Assembly (NCBI RefSeq): GCF_017410345.1
Contig: NZ_JAFQQZ010000025.1
Coordinates: forward strand, 1-32,065
Direction of reading: 5' to 3'
Length of the DNA stretch: 32,065 nt
Origin: Methanobrevibacter sp.
Lineage (GTDB): Archaea; Methanobacteriota; Methanobacteria; Methanobacteriales; Methanobacteriaceae
Shown: positions 16,976 through 25,400 of the stretch, piece after piece
Layout: each line of letters starts with the position of its first letter
Numbering within the stretch: the first letter of the stretch is position 1
Made by a program: the position numbers and the translations under genes
Notes under the pieces: generated by a model
Told to the model about the DNA's origin: nothing
The model's database searches: none
Seen by the model: only the letters and a program-made list of their open reading frames with translations

Positions 16976-17072
16976 TTTATATAGGATGTAATATAATTTT
17001 TACATATAGAGATGTAATATAATTTTTACATTTGGAATTTATTTATTACATTTGGAATGTATTTATTACATT
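16976..17072 (+). promoter_or_regulatory. Repeat-rich promoter of the Xre regulator gene
   Basis: TTTATATA (16976-16983, preceded by AAAGA) is the likely TATA box. Directly after it, ATGTAATATAATTTTTACAT occurs twice (16986-17005 and 17012-17031, period 26). A 20-base unit TTTGGAATTTATTTATTACA is then repeated in tandem (17031-17050, 17051-17070; one mismatch). TACATT-TGG-AATGTA (17047-17061) and AATGTA-TTTAT-TACATT (17056-17072) form further dyads. At least seven TGTA/TACA half-sites fit in 86 bases. They are probably binding sites for the encoded regulator. Confidence 0.7.
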
Positions 17073-17114
17073 TTTATAATCTATATTTAATTAGCTATCG
17101 TTTAAAGTGATTAT

Positions 17115-17351
17115 ATGAAAACAATTATAAGATATTTGAGGCAGGAGATCAAGATGAGTCAGCAGGATTTGGCCGAATCAGCCGGTGTGACCCGTCAGAC
17201 AATCAATGCCTTGGAAAACGGACGGTATAATCCCTCTTTACTTTTGGCTTATAAGATTACAAGGATCCTGAATGAGGCCACTTATGGCGAAGATAAGGAT
17301 TCCTATTTAAGTATAGAGGATATTTTTAAATTTAGTGATGACGAACTTTAA
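17115..17351 (+). CDS. Small Xre-type helix-turn-helix regulator
   Basis: The 78-residue protein is essentially one Cro/CI-type helix-turn-helix domain. It reads LRQEIKMSQQDLAESAGV, then TRQTINALENGRYNPSLLLAYKI, the recognition-helix pattern of YozG-like regulators. A short acidic tail of about 20 residues follows. The ATG at 17115 has AAAGTGAT four to eleven bases ahead. The upstream region is packed with TGTA/TACA dyads, which suggests autoregulation, perhaps with control of the neighbouring membrane genes. No ligand-binding domain is present, so any signal must come through a partner protein, proteolysis or protein level. In many prokaryotes such small regulators sit next to membrane-protein genes, as here. 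Confidence 0.9.
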   Translation: MKTIIRYLRQEIKMSQQDLAESAGVTRQTINALENGRYNPSLLLAYKITRILNEATYGEDKDSYLSIEDIFKFSDDEL

Positions 17352-17363
17352 AAATTAAAAGAT

Positions 17364-17388
17364 ATCAAAGTTAAACAATAACTTTGAT
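17364..17388 (+). terminator. Perfect 10-base inverted repeat after the Xre gene
   Basis: ATCAAAGTTA (17364-17373) and its exact complement TAACTTTGAT (17379-17388) surround a five-base loop, AACAA. It starts 13 bases after the Xre stop and lies 45 bases before the DUF4013 start. It may end the Xre transcript or act as an operator or leader hairpin for the next gene. Only moderately T-rich DNA follows. Confidence 0.55.
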
Positions 17389-17432
17389 TCAGATTTATTT
17401 ATTGACTTAATATGTTTAGGGGTTAGATAAAA

Positions 17433-18167
17433 ATGATATTAGACATTTATAAGGATTCTTTAGAATATTCTGCTAAAGACTTAAAGACATTGTTAATATT
17501 GGGAGTGACTTACTTCTTGAGTTTCCTTTTCCTTCCAATATTCCTGATTTACGGTTATTCCTACAGGATTACCAAGATCTCTGTAGAAGGTATGATAAAC
17601 GGCAATGATCCATTGCCAGCATTTGACAACATAATTGACATGTTTGTAGATGGGATAAAGGTTGTCCTGGTCTATCTGGTCTACCTGTTGGTTCCATTCA
17701 TAATCTTCATATTGTTTGCAATCGTATCCAGTGCAATTGGAGGATACGGTGAATCCGCATTGATGGGTATCGGTTCCATCATCACCGTTGTAGCTATTGT
17801 ATTCGCTTATCTCATGAGCATGTTCGGTGTGGCAAACATGGCAAATTATGACGGTTCACTTGGAAAGGCATTTGACTTCAATGAGATCATTGAAATCATC
17901 AAGTCTGTCGGTGTTGTAAGGAGCATAGGTGCTTATCTCGGATTGGCTGTCATTAGCTTTGCAATTACAGCAACTGTTTTCCTATTGATCTTGTTTGTAT
18001 TCGGATTCTTTGGAATCATTACAGGCACTTTAGGATTTGGCGAAGCAGCAGGAGGAATCTTTGTTGCAGGATTCTTCATAGCATACTTTGTGATGTTATT
18101 CATTGTAAGTCCTTTTACCATGATCTTGCAATCAAGAGCAAGCGGATTGATTTACAATCTTCATTAG
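17433..18167 (+). CDS. DUF4013-type membrane protein, copy 1
   Basis: The 244-residue hydrophobic protein has about six membrane segments. The features I recognise as DUF4013-like are the N-terminal ILDIYKDSLEYSAKDLKTLLILG, a Gly-Tyr-rich first hairpin (IYGYSYRITKISVEGMINGNDPLPAFDN) and a soluble loop with FVDGIK. DUF4013 proteins are numerous in Methanobacteriales and have no assigned function. A good AGGGG site precedes the ATG. It lies 81 bases after the Xre gene and 52 before a paralogue, so the two DUF4013 genes probably form a unit. The C-terminus ends IVSPFTMILQSRASGLIYNLH, a short cytosolic or membrane-edge tail. It could be a permease-like or scaffold protein; nothing in the sequence decides. 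Confidence 0.75.
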   Translation: MILDIYKDSLEYSAKDLKTLLILGVTYFLSFLFLPIFLIYGYSYRITKISVEGMINGNDPLPAFDNIIDMFVDGIKVVLVYLVYLLVPFIIFILFAIVSSAIGGYGESALMGIGSIITVVAIVFAYLMSMFGVANMANYDGSLGKAFDFNEIIEIIKSVGVVRSIGAYLGLAVISFAITATVFLLILFVFGFFGIITGTLGFGEAAGGIFVAGFFIAYFVMLFIVSPFTMILQSRASGLIYNLH

Positions 18168-18219
18168 GTGATTGAAATAAATTAATTTTTATTTATTTTT
18201 TTCTTATATTGGTGAGTTT

Positions 18220-19071
18220 ATGGCTAGTATTACTGATTTAGTGAAAGAAGGATTGAAATATCCTTTAAATGATTGGAAAAAGGTTTTGACCTTAGGTATT
18301 ATATTTCTCATTTCAAGTTTGGTTTCATTTGCAATGGAATATCTGGTTTTTGATTCCATAAGGGTCATGTCAGATTTTGCTCCTTTGGATACAGTTCAAG
18401 GGGCTTTAGCAGCAATTCCTCCAAATAATATGGCATTGATCATATTGTCATGGATTGTAACACTTATATTGATGATATTCGCTTCAGGATACACCTACGA
18501 TGTCATCAAATATGCTTTGGAAGGAAAATTCGAACTTCCAGGCTTTTCAGACATCAAAGGATTGTTCGTGAAAGGTGTTCGTTCATTCATTGTTGGAATA
18601 GCTTATTCCATCTTGCCTATTATATTATTCTTACTTGGATTTATGTTGACTGTAAATGAGGCAGTTGGAGCTTCAGTAAATGCAATAGGTGGAATCATTT
18701 TGCTCATTGCAATCGTATTTGCAGTATTCTGTGCATTGATGGAAGTAATTGCATTATGTCATATGGTCAAGAATGATGAATTGGCTGCAGCGTTCAGATT
18801 CAAGGAAATATGGGCATTGATCAAGAACTTAGGATGGGGAAGATTCATCGGAATCTTACTCTTCACTGTCATTGCAATCATGATCATTACCGTATTCTTT
18901 GGCTTCATATTTGGACTTGTTGCCACAATCATCAGCATGATTTTTGGTTCTGCACTTGTACTGGCTTTAGTGAACATGATTCTAAATTCATTGCTTCTTA
19001 ATCCATATGCAAGCATTGTAATAAGCAGGGTTTATGGATCTGTTTATAATGAAGCAGCTAAAGTTGAATAA
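18220..19071 (+). CDS. DUF4013-type membrane protein, copy 2
   Basis: The 283-residue membrane protein is paralogous to the preceding gene product. It starts ASITDLVKEGLKYPLNDWKKVLTLG and carries the hairpin ASGYTYDVIKYALEGKFELPGFSDIKGLFVKGVR, which lines up with the GYSYRI...LPAF...FVDGIK segment of copy 1. Five to seven membrane segments are likely. Both proteins end with a similar helix and a short tail (NPYASIVISRVYGSVYNEA here). GGTGA lies five bases ahead of the ATG. The paralogues differ in the long first loop, where this copy has an insertion (SDFAPLDTVQGALAAIPPNN) expected outside the membrane core. The function is unknown; two adjacent, diverged copies would fit a hetero-oligomer. 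Confidence 0.75.
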   Translation: MASITDLVKEGLKYPLNDWKKVLTLGIIFLISSLVSFAMEYLVFDSIRVMSDFAPLDTVQGALAAIPPNNMALIILSWIVTLILMIFASGYTYDVIKYALEGKFELPGFSDIKGLFVKGVRSFIVGIAYSILPIILFLLGFMLTVNEAVGASVNAIGGIILLIAIVFAVFCALMEVIALCHMVKNDELAAAFRFKEIWALIKNLGWGRFIGILLFTVIAIMIITVFFGFIFGLVATIISMIFGSALVLALVNMILNSLLLNPYASIVISRVYGSVYNEAAKVE

Positions 19072-19116
19072 AAAAAACTGAGTATTAAAACTGAATTATA
19101 AACTATCAAACAAGAG

Positions 19117-19210
19117 AACTAGAAACTATTGGGTGATGCATAACTTATATTAAAACTCCTTAGAGTTAAAAAAATACTAAAAACAGAAAAACTAGAAACT
19201 ATTGGGTGAT
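19117..19210 (+). repeat. Direct repeat carrying duplicated ribosome-binding sites
   Basis: A 21-base sequence, AACTAGAAACTATT followed by GGGTGAT, occurs identically at 19117-19137 and 19190-19210, 73 bases apart. Similarity continues on both sides with small changes. Each copy ends in a strong GGGTGAT ribosome site but is followed by only a few codons (for example ATG CAT AAC TTA TAT TAA after copy 1). The copies may be remnants of duplicated gene starts or leader peptides. Confidence 0.7.
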
Positions 19211-19213
19211 AGC

Positions 19214-19255
19214 ATAATTAGAAATTAGAATAATCCTATTCTTTTTTCTAATTAT
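19214..19255 (+). terminator. 19-base-arm stem-loop
   Basis: Bases 19214-19232 pair with 19237-19255 at 17 of 19 positions (two T-T mismatches) around the loop ATCC. CTTTTTAAATT follows. It starts directly after the second 21-base repeat and 99 bases before the secreted-protein start. It could end the DUF4013 transcript or shape the leader of the next gene. Confidence 0.55.
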
Positions 19256-19312
19256 CTTTTTAAATTAATAATATTTTTAAAATTTTATTCAAAATGTAAA
19301 ATGGGTGATAAT

Positions 19313-20119
19313 TTGAAATTTGATTCAAGAATTTTAGGCATTTTATCTGCACTGTTGATTTTTGCAGTTGTTATTTCAAGTGCAGGTGCAGCCGATTTGG
19401 TAGCGAGTGGCATTGATAGCGATAATTTTGCTATTGATGTTCCTGAAGGAAGTGATTTTGTTAATGCAGCTACCACTAACTTGAATGTTGGTGATGTGGC
19501 TATGAACATGGAAGTCTTTGAAAATCAAGGTGAAAATGCAAATGATGTAAGCACAGTAATGTACTTAAAAGACGGTTCTTCTGATAAGAACATCATTTCA
19601 GATTTATACAATGACCTGAAGAATGATGGCCCTATCGTTGAGGAAACCGATGATTATTTCATTGTTGAAACAAAGGATGCAAACAATTGGAACTTCTTCA
19701 ATTTCGACATTGGAAATGATATTGATGGCTTATGGAACTTCGCAAGTGGAATCTTCTCAGATGATTCCAATGTAAACGTCACAACTGAAGATGCCGATGT
19801 GGAAGTTTCCAATGATGAGGGAGTACATATTGTCGGTGATGACAACACCACAGTTTCATTATCTACAAAAGGATTGGAGGTTTCCGATTCTTCTGGTGAA
19901 AATGTTTCCGTTTCAACTGATGGAGTAAAAGTCACTGATCCGAATGGTGAAAATTCAGTAGACACCAATGTTTCAATCGATGACCATATGATTTCAAATA
20001 TTGATAATTCTGATTATGCATTATGCATCAAGAATCCAGAAGGCGATCAAGTGATTGTAATTACTGGAAACGATTTGGAATTATTGAAATCAATTGCAGA
20101 AACTGCTTCTTTCAGTTAA
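19313..20119 (+). CDS. Secreted repeat-containing surface protein
   Basis: The start is best placed at TTG 19313, three bases after GGTGAT (19304-19309). An ATG at 19301 in the same frame would put that ribosome site inside the gene. The 268-residue product opens with a signal peptide (KFDSRILGILSALLIFAVVISSAGA, cleavage near AGA-AD). An acidic domain follows. Then four tandem units of about 17 residues (bases 19772-19975) follow the pattern [VL]-x-[VI]-x-D-x-x-G-E-N-V-S-[VL]-S-T-x-G, suggesting a small beta-solenoid. Several N-x-S/T sequons are present (NVT, NTT, NVS), consistent with archaeal N-glycosylation. No C-terminal anchor is seen, so the protein is probably released or bound through partners. 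The family is not recognised. It sits between membrane-protein and protease genes. Confidence 0.75.
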   Translation: MKFDSRILGILSALLIFAVVISSAGAADLVASGIDSDNFAIDVPEGSDFVNAATTNLNVGDVAMNMEVFENQGENANDVSTVMYLKDGSSDKNIISDLYNDLKNDGPIVEETDDYFIVETKDANNWNFFNFDIGNDIDGLWNFASGIFSDDSNVNVTTEDADVEVSNDEGVHIVGDDNTTVSLSTKGLEVSDSSGENVSVSTDGVKVTDPNGENSVDTNVSIDDHMISNIDNSDYALCIKNPEGDQVIVITGNDLELLKSIAETASFS

Positions 20120-20136
20120 ATTGATTGTTTAATTGA

Positions 20137-20222
20137 TTTATTTTATTTTTCTTTTTATTCGTTTCATTCTTTTTTTCCCCATTTTTATTTTTTTATTTTT
20201 TCATTTTCCTTTTCTTTTTCAT
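20137..20222 (+). terminator. Long pyrimidine tract after the secreted-protein gene
   Basis: From 20141 to 20220 only 8 of 80 bases are purines, and most are T. Archaeal RNA polymerase stops at T-rich tracts, and this one lies 20 bases after the stop codon. It is probably the terminator of the secreted-protein gene, with no hairpin needed. Confidence 0.6.
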
Positions 20223-20286
20223 ATTAAACTTAAATATTATAAAATTGATACTAAAAAAATAGAACTATTAATATGAAAGGAAAAAG

Positions 20287-21102
20287 ATGATTTGCATGAT
20301 TAGATTAAATGATTTTTTAGATAGATTATCCATAATAAAGGTTTTATCATTCTTTTTGTTCCTTATTTTAGTTTTGACCTTAATTCCAATGATTCTTCAT
20401 TTGAATATGGGAAATCTGGTCTTCAAATTCATTTTATATGGGATCATGCTGATATTTTTTGCTTATAAATTAAATGGCATTGATTTTGATGAGATTTCAT
20501 TCAAGGATGCCTTAAGAAATGAATATGATTCAATCTTCAAGGTCTCTGACATTTATCATATCTCATTTATTGTGATTTCAAACATTCTATTCGTTTCAGC
20601 AATCTATTTTGTTTTGAAATATTTGAGCTCCTTATCAATAATCGGTTTTGATTCCCCTCTTTTTGGCGATTTCAGTTCAGTAAGTGCTTTAATATTGGTT
20701 CTTTACTTTATCACTGTAGTGATATTGTCTCCAATAATAGAAGAGCTATTGTTTAGGGGAATATTCCTCAGAAGATTCAATAAGGAATTGGATAATCTGA
20801 CTTTGGCCATACTGATATCTTCAGTCTTGTTTGGAATCTGCCATAACTTTGGAGGAATATTGGGAGCTATTCTATTCGGTATCTGCGTTTCCATACTTTA
20901 TGTAAAGTCTAAGAATATTCTAGTGCCAATATTTGCCCACTTCCTGAATAATCTCCTTTCATTCCTGCTTGGAGTAGGCGGAATTGAAAGATTGATCCAA
21001 TCCAATTCAATTGTCATCATTCTAATAATCATATTAGCCATTGTCTCTAACTTCATTCTCTTTAAAGCCATTTTCAGTGAATGGCCTAAGAAAATGGAAT
21101 GA
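20287..21102 (+). CDS. CPBP-type intramembrane protease, copy 3
   Basis: The 271-residue membrane protein is a third CPBP protease. It has Glu152-Glu153 and Arg157 in EELLFRGIFLRRF, His186 in GICHNFGG and His218/Asn222 in HFLNN, so the active site is intact. It lacks the DFNVRLRTI N-terminus of copies 1 and 2. Its nearest resemblance is the catalytic half of copy 2 (GHEFGG versus CHNFGG, SIHFINNL versus FAHFLNNL). The ATG at 20287 has AAAGG six bases ahead; the in-frame ATG at 20296 is an alternative start. It lies downstream of the secreted-protein gene behind a strong T tract, so it probably has its own promoter. The substrate is unknown; the secreted neighbour is one candidate. Confidence 0.88.
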   Translation: MICMIRLNDFLDRLSIIKVLSFFLFLILVLTLIPMILHLNMGNLVFKFILYGIMLIFFAYKLNGIDFDEISFKDALRNEYDSIFKVSDIYHISFIVISNILFVSAIYFVLKYLSSLSIIGFDSPLFGDFSSVSALILVLYFITVVILSPIIEELLFRGIFLRRFNKELDNLTLAILISSVLFGICHNFGGILGAILFGICVSILYVKSKNILVPIFAHFLNNLLSFLLGVGGIERLIQSNSIVIILIIILAIVSNFILFKAIFSEWPKKME

Positions 21103-21187
21103 TTTTTTTTTTAAAAACTGATTTTAAAAATAAGGCCCTTTCCATTTAATGCCAATTCAATAATTTTTTATAATTATAATCATAAAC

Positions 21188-21196
21188 TTTATAAGA
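21188..21196 (+). promoter_or_regulatory. TATA box placed for a leaderless M50 transcript
   Basis: CTTTATAAG lies with its centre about 26 bases before the ATG at 21218. That is the archaeal TATA-to-start distance, and no ribosome site is visible between them. Transcription is predicted to start at or next to the ATG. Confidence 0.45.
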
Positions 21197-21217
21197 TTAT
21201 AAAATATAATTTAAGTT

Positions 21218-21823
21218 ATGTTTAGATTTACAAAAAAAGAGATAAGAGATTTAATCATATCCTTTATAGTGATTGCTTTAGGATTTACCATTCTCTACTC
21301 CAATGGGGATTACAGCCACATAGGGCTTGTTTTTCCAGTGGTCATGATTGGAGTGGGATTGGGATTCATTTTCCACGAACTGGGACATAAGTTCGTTGCA
21401 ATGCATTATGGATACTATGCGGAATATGAGCTATGGCCTACAGGATTGATCATTGCACTTGCAAGTTCATTTTTCGGATTCATATTTGCGGCTCCTGGAG
21501 CGGTTGTCATTTACAGTCAGGGAATGGAAGAGAAGACAAACGGTATCATTTCCATTGCAGGGCCAATTGTAAATATCGTATTGGGATTGATATTCTTCCT
21601 TATTTTAGGATCTCTTGGAGATTTCATATACACTGATGTTGGAGCTATTGTCTATCTGATCTGTGTCCTTGGTACCAGAATCAATTTCTTCCTAGCAGCC
21701 TTCAACCTATTGCCGATACCTCCATTGGATGGTTCTAAAGTAATGGCTTGGAGCATTCCTATCTGGTTGGTCACATTCGCAATCGCTGCACTTTTAGTTT
21801 TATTCTTCGGAGGAATCCTATAA
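21218..21823 (+). CDS. M50 (site-2-type) intramembrane zinc metalloprotease
   Basis: The 201-residue membrane protein has about six helices. It carries the two zinc-site motifs of M50/S2P proteases: HELGH at 53-57 inside a helix, and NLLPIPPLDG at 163-172, whose Asp171 is the third ligand. The ATG is the only reasonable start. No ribosome site precedes it, and a TATA box sits about 26 bases upstream, so the mRNA may be leaderless. It lacks PDZ and CBS domains, so it is a minimal form, common in archaea. Family members cleave membrane-bound regulators or processed peptides within the bilayer. It is the last protease of the cluster, 115 bases after CPBP copy 3. Its substrate is unknown. Confidence 0.88.
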   Translation: MFRFTKKEIRDLIISFIVIALGFTILYSNGDYSHIGLVFPVVMIGVGLGFIFHELGHKFVAMHYGYYAEYELWPTGLIIALASSFFGFIFAAPGAVVIYSQGMEEKTNGIISIAGPIVNIVLGLIFFLILGSLGDFIYTDVGAIVYLICVLGTRINFFLAAFNLLPIPPLDGSKVMAWSIPIWLVTFAIAALLVLFFGGIL

Positions 21824-22038
21824 TTTCTCCAAATTAAAATTTTTAAAATAATTTTTAATTTTATTTCTTAATTTTTTAATTATTTAAGAATAGAAATTTT
21901 TTAAAACTAAAAGTTTTAATATAAGAAATGATAGAAATAGTTAATACTTATGAAAGTCATATTAATATTATAATTATATTAATGCTTAATTGATTACTCA
22001 AAATTCAAAAATTATTAAATTATTTTAACGTGATATTT

Positions 22039-22200
22039 ATGGCAAAGAAAGATAACAAGATCAGCATGCCTATGAGTGGGGCAGGTTTAGTAAGATACTT
22101 CGATGACGAAAGTGTAGGTCCAAAAATTGCTCCTGAAATAGTCATCGCTATTACTGTAATTTTAGGAATCTTCTGTTTCATCTTAAGATTCTCTGTATAG
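22039..22200 (+). CDS. secG: Preprotein translocase subunit SecG (Sec61-beta)
   Basis: This small 53-residue protein begins MAKKDNKISMPMSGAGLVRY. It has the archaeal Sec61-beta pattern: a basic N-terminus, M-P-x-S-G-A-G-L-x-R-Y/F-F, an acidic stretch (DDES), then IAPEIVIAITVILGIFCFIL as a single tail-anchor helix. It is the third subunit of the SecYEG/Sec61 channel in the cytoplasmic membrane. The ATG at 22039 follows ACGTGAT by four bases. It lies 245 bases upstream of the PolD large-subunit gene and is probably transcribed alone, because T-rich DNA follows its stop. Confidence 0.9.
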   Translation: MAKKDNKISMPMSGAGLVRYFDDESVGPKIAPEIVIAITVILGIFCFILRFSV

Positions 22201-22445
22201 ACTTTTTACGAATTATTCTTTTTTTAATTATTTTTTTTAATTTTAAAGGCCAATCCTTTGAGTTTATTTTCAAAGTATTTTGTTTGTCAATATACTAACT
22301 ATTTTTATTTTTTTAAGAATTCTTCAATTTTTCATTAGTTTTTATATGCTCTCTTAATATTTTTAAATATGATAAAATACATACTAATATTAGAGAAAAA
22401 ATAAGCAAAAAACAAGATTATATTTTTTATTTATCAGTGATTATA

Positions 22446-25400
22446 ATGGATGCTGGAATGGATTATTTTGAAAGATTGGAAAGTGAAACCCTTAAGCTCT
22501 ATGAGATAGCTAATGAGGCAAGGTCAAAAGGATTTGATGTTGAGTTAGAGACTGAAATTCCATTGGCAAAGGACTTGGCTGAGAGAGTGGAAGGGCTTGT
22601 AGGCCCTAAAGGCATTGCCAAGCGTATCAAGGAATTGGAACAGGACATGTCCAGGGAAGAGGTGGCATTTCAGATTGCCGCTGAAATCGCGTCTCAGGAA
22701 TCTAATGAAACCGGTGCCAAGCTGGAGGCTGAAAAGCAGGCCTTTGCAGATCAAGGGCTCAGAACAGCTTTAGCTATCTTGACAGAAGGGGTTGTTGCAG
22801 CTCCATTGGAAGGTATTTCAGGAGTGAAGATCAAAAGCAATTCCGATGGGACAAAATATATTGCGGTATACTTTGCAGGACCTATCCGTAGTGCAGGAGG
22901 TACTGCAGCTGCATTGTCCGTTCTTTTAGGTGATAAGATCCGTGTAGCCACAGGTCTCGACAAGTTCAAGCCTACTGAAGACGAAATAGAAAGATATGTG
23001 GAAGAGGTTGAGCTTTACGAATCAGAAGTCACCAATCTCCAATACTCTCCAACTCCAGAGGAGGTCAGGCTTGCTGCAAAGAGCATTCCTGTTGAAGTAA
23101 ACGGTGAACCGACTGACCAGGTTGAAGTGTCCCACAGAGACTTGCCTCGTGTGGAAACAAACAACATCAGAGGAGGTGCTCTCCTTGCGATGGTAGAGGG
23201 AGTTATCCAGAAATCCAAAAAGATCTTGAAATATGCTCATACCCTTGATCTGGACAGCTGGGAATTCCTGGCTGAATATGCCAAAGGGGTAGGCTCTTCC
23301 AAGGAGGAGGAAGGTTCCCAGTCTGACAGTGAGGAAAGCCTTGAAGAGATTGATGATAACATTATTGACAAGGATGAGCTATTTGAACATTCCAAATATG
23401 CCCACGATATCATTGGGGGCAGGCCTGTTTTGGGATATCCATCTGAAAAGGGAGGATTCAGGCTTAGATATGGTCGTTCAAGAAATACAGGGCTTGCAAC
23501 CATGGGTGTTCACCCTGCAACAATGGAGCTATTGGAGTTCCTGGCAGTTGGAACACAGTTGAAGATTGAAAGGCCTGGAAAGGGTAACTGTGTGGTTCCT
23601 GTAGACTCTATCGAAGGGCCAACCGTAAAGCTGAAATCAGGTGAAGTCCGCAGACTGGATTCCATTGAGGATGCAAGAAAGGTCAAGGGAAAGGTTGTTG
23701 AGATCCTTTTCTTGGGAGACATGCTTGTTGCATTCGGTGAATTCCTAAGGAACAACCAGCCAATGCTAGGTGCCTGCTGGTGTGAGGAATGGTGGATTGA
23801 AACAATAAGGAATTCAGAGAAATATCGATCATTCAGTGATGAGGAAAAAGAGGCATTTGACTTGGAATCCCTTCAAACAAGGAAATTCACAGCTGAAGAG
23901 GCATTTAAGATAACTGAGGAATTCAATGTTCCATTGCATCCTGAATACACTTATTATTATAATGACATTTCCATTAAGGATTTGGTTGACCTTAGTGAAT
24001 GGTTAAATTCCAGAAGAGATTACCTGGAAAATGAATATCCAAATGGTGAAGATTTAACACTTGAGCTGTCCTACCAAAAAAGAATATTGGAAGTTATGGG
24101 ATTATGCCATAAATTGAAGGATGGTAAAGTAATAATTGACAGGAATCATGCTTATGCTTTACTCAAGACTATAAATGGAGACTATTCAAGATATCTCGCT
24201 GATGAGTATTATAAGATGAAGGTAGTTGACATCATCAATGATAATATCGACTTTGAGATTAAGGATAAGGCTCCATGCTATATCGGCACAAGGGTCGGAC
24301 GTCCTGAAAAATCCAAGGAAAGATTGATGAAGCCGGCTCCTCATGTGCTTTTCCCTATTGGAACCAATGGTGGAAACAGACGTTTGGTCGCAGAAGCCGC
24401 CAAAAAGAAAAAGATCAAGGTGGAGTTTGCCAGAAGGGAATGCACCAATCCGGATTGCAGATTGAGTTCATTCAAGGCCATCTGTCCGCATTGCGGATCT
24501 CCTACTGAAATAGGAAAATCCGGTCAAAAAGACATTAATTTGGCTAAAATGCTTTCCAAGGCTTCAGATAATGTTGGAGTCCGCAAGGTTGATGAGGTTA
24601 AAGGTGTTGTCGGACTCATTTCCGAGGACAAGCTTCCGGAACCTTTGGAAAAAGGTATCCTAAGGGCCAAGAATGGAGTTTTCACCTTTAAGGAAGGAAC
24701 CATTCGTCATGACTCCACTGACTTGCCACTTACCCACTTCATTCCAAGTGAAATCGGTGTTACAGTTCCTAAACTATTGGAAATGGGCTATACCAAGGAC
24801 TGTTATGGCGATGATATAGTCAGCGAAGACCAAATCGTTGAACTTAAGGTTCAGGATATTGTCATTTCCGACAATTGCGGTGAGTATCTGGTAGGTGTAG
24901 CCAATTTCGTTGATGATCTTCTTGAAAGGTATTATGGAATGGAAAGATACTATAATGTGAAGGACAAATATGACTTGATCGGCCATCTGATTGCAGGCCT
25001 TGCACCTCACACATCTGCAGGTGTATTGGGCCGTATTGTAGGATTCACTAAGGCTTTGGGCTGTTATGCACACCCTTATTTCCATTCTGCAAAAAGGAGA
25101 AACTGCGACAGTGACGAAGACTCCGTTCTCTTATTGCTGGATGCACTGATCAATTTCTCCAAATCATACTTGCCAAGCACTCGTGGAGGAAGCATGGATG
25201 CTCCTTTGGTTTTATCCACCCGTATAGACCCAGAGGAGATAGACGACGAGTCACATAACCTTGACATCTTTGAAAGGTTCCCTCTTGAATTCTTTGAAAG
25301 GTCTCAAGAGCCTTTGAAACCTGCTGATATGTTGGATTTGGTTGATAACGTATCCATGCATTTAGGCACTGACAGGCAATATCATGACCTGATGTTTTCA

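Noticed and set aside
16986-17070. CRISPR-like array
   Set aside because: The repeats are 20 bases, contiguous or overlapping, AT-only in character and without unique spacers; a promoter operator array explains them better.
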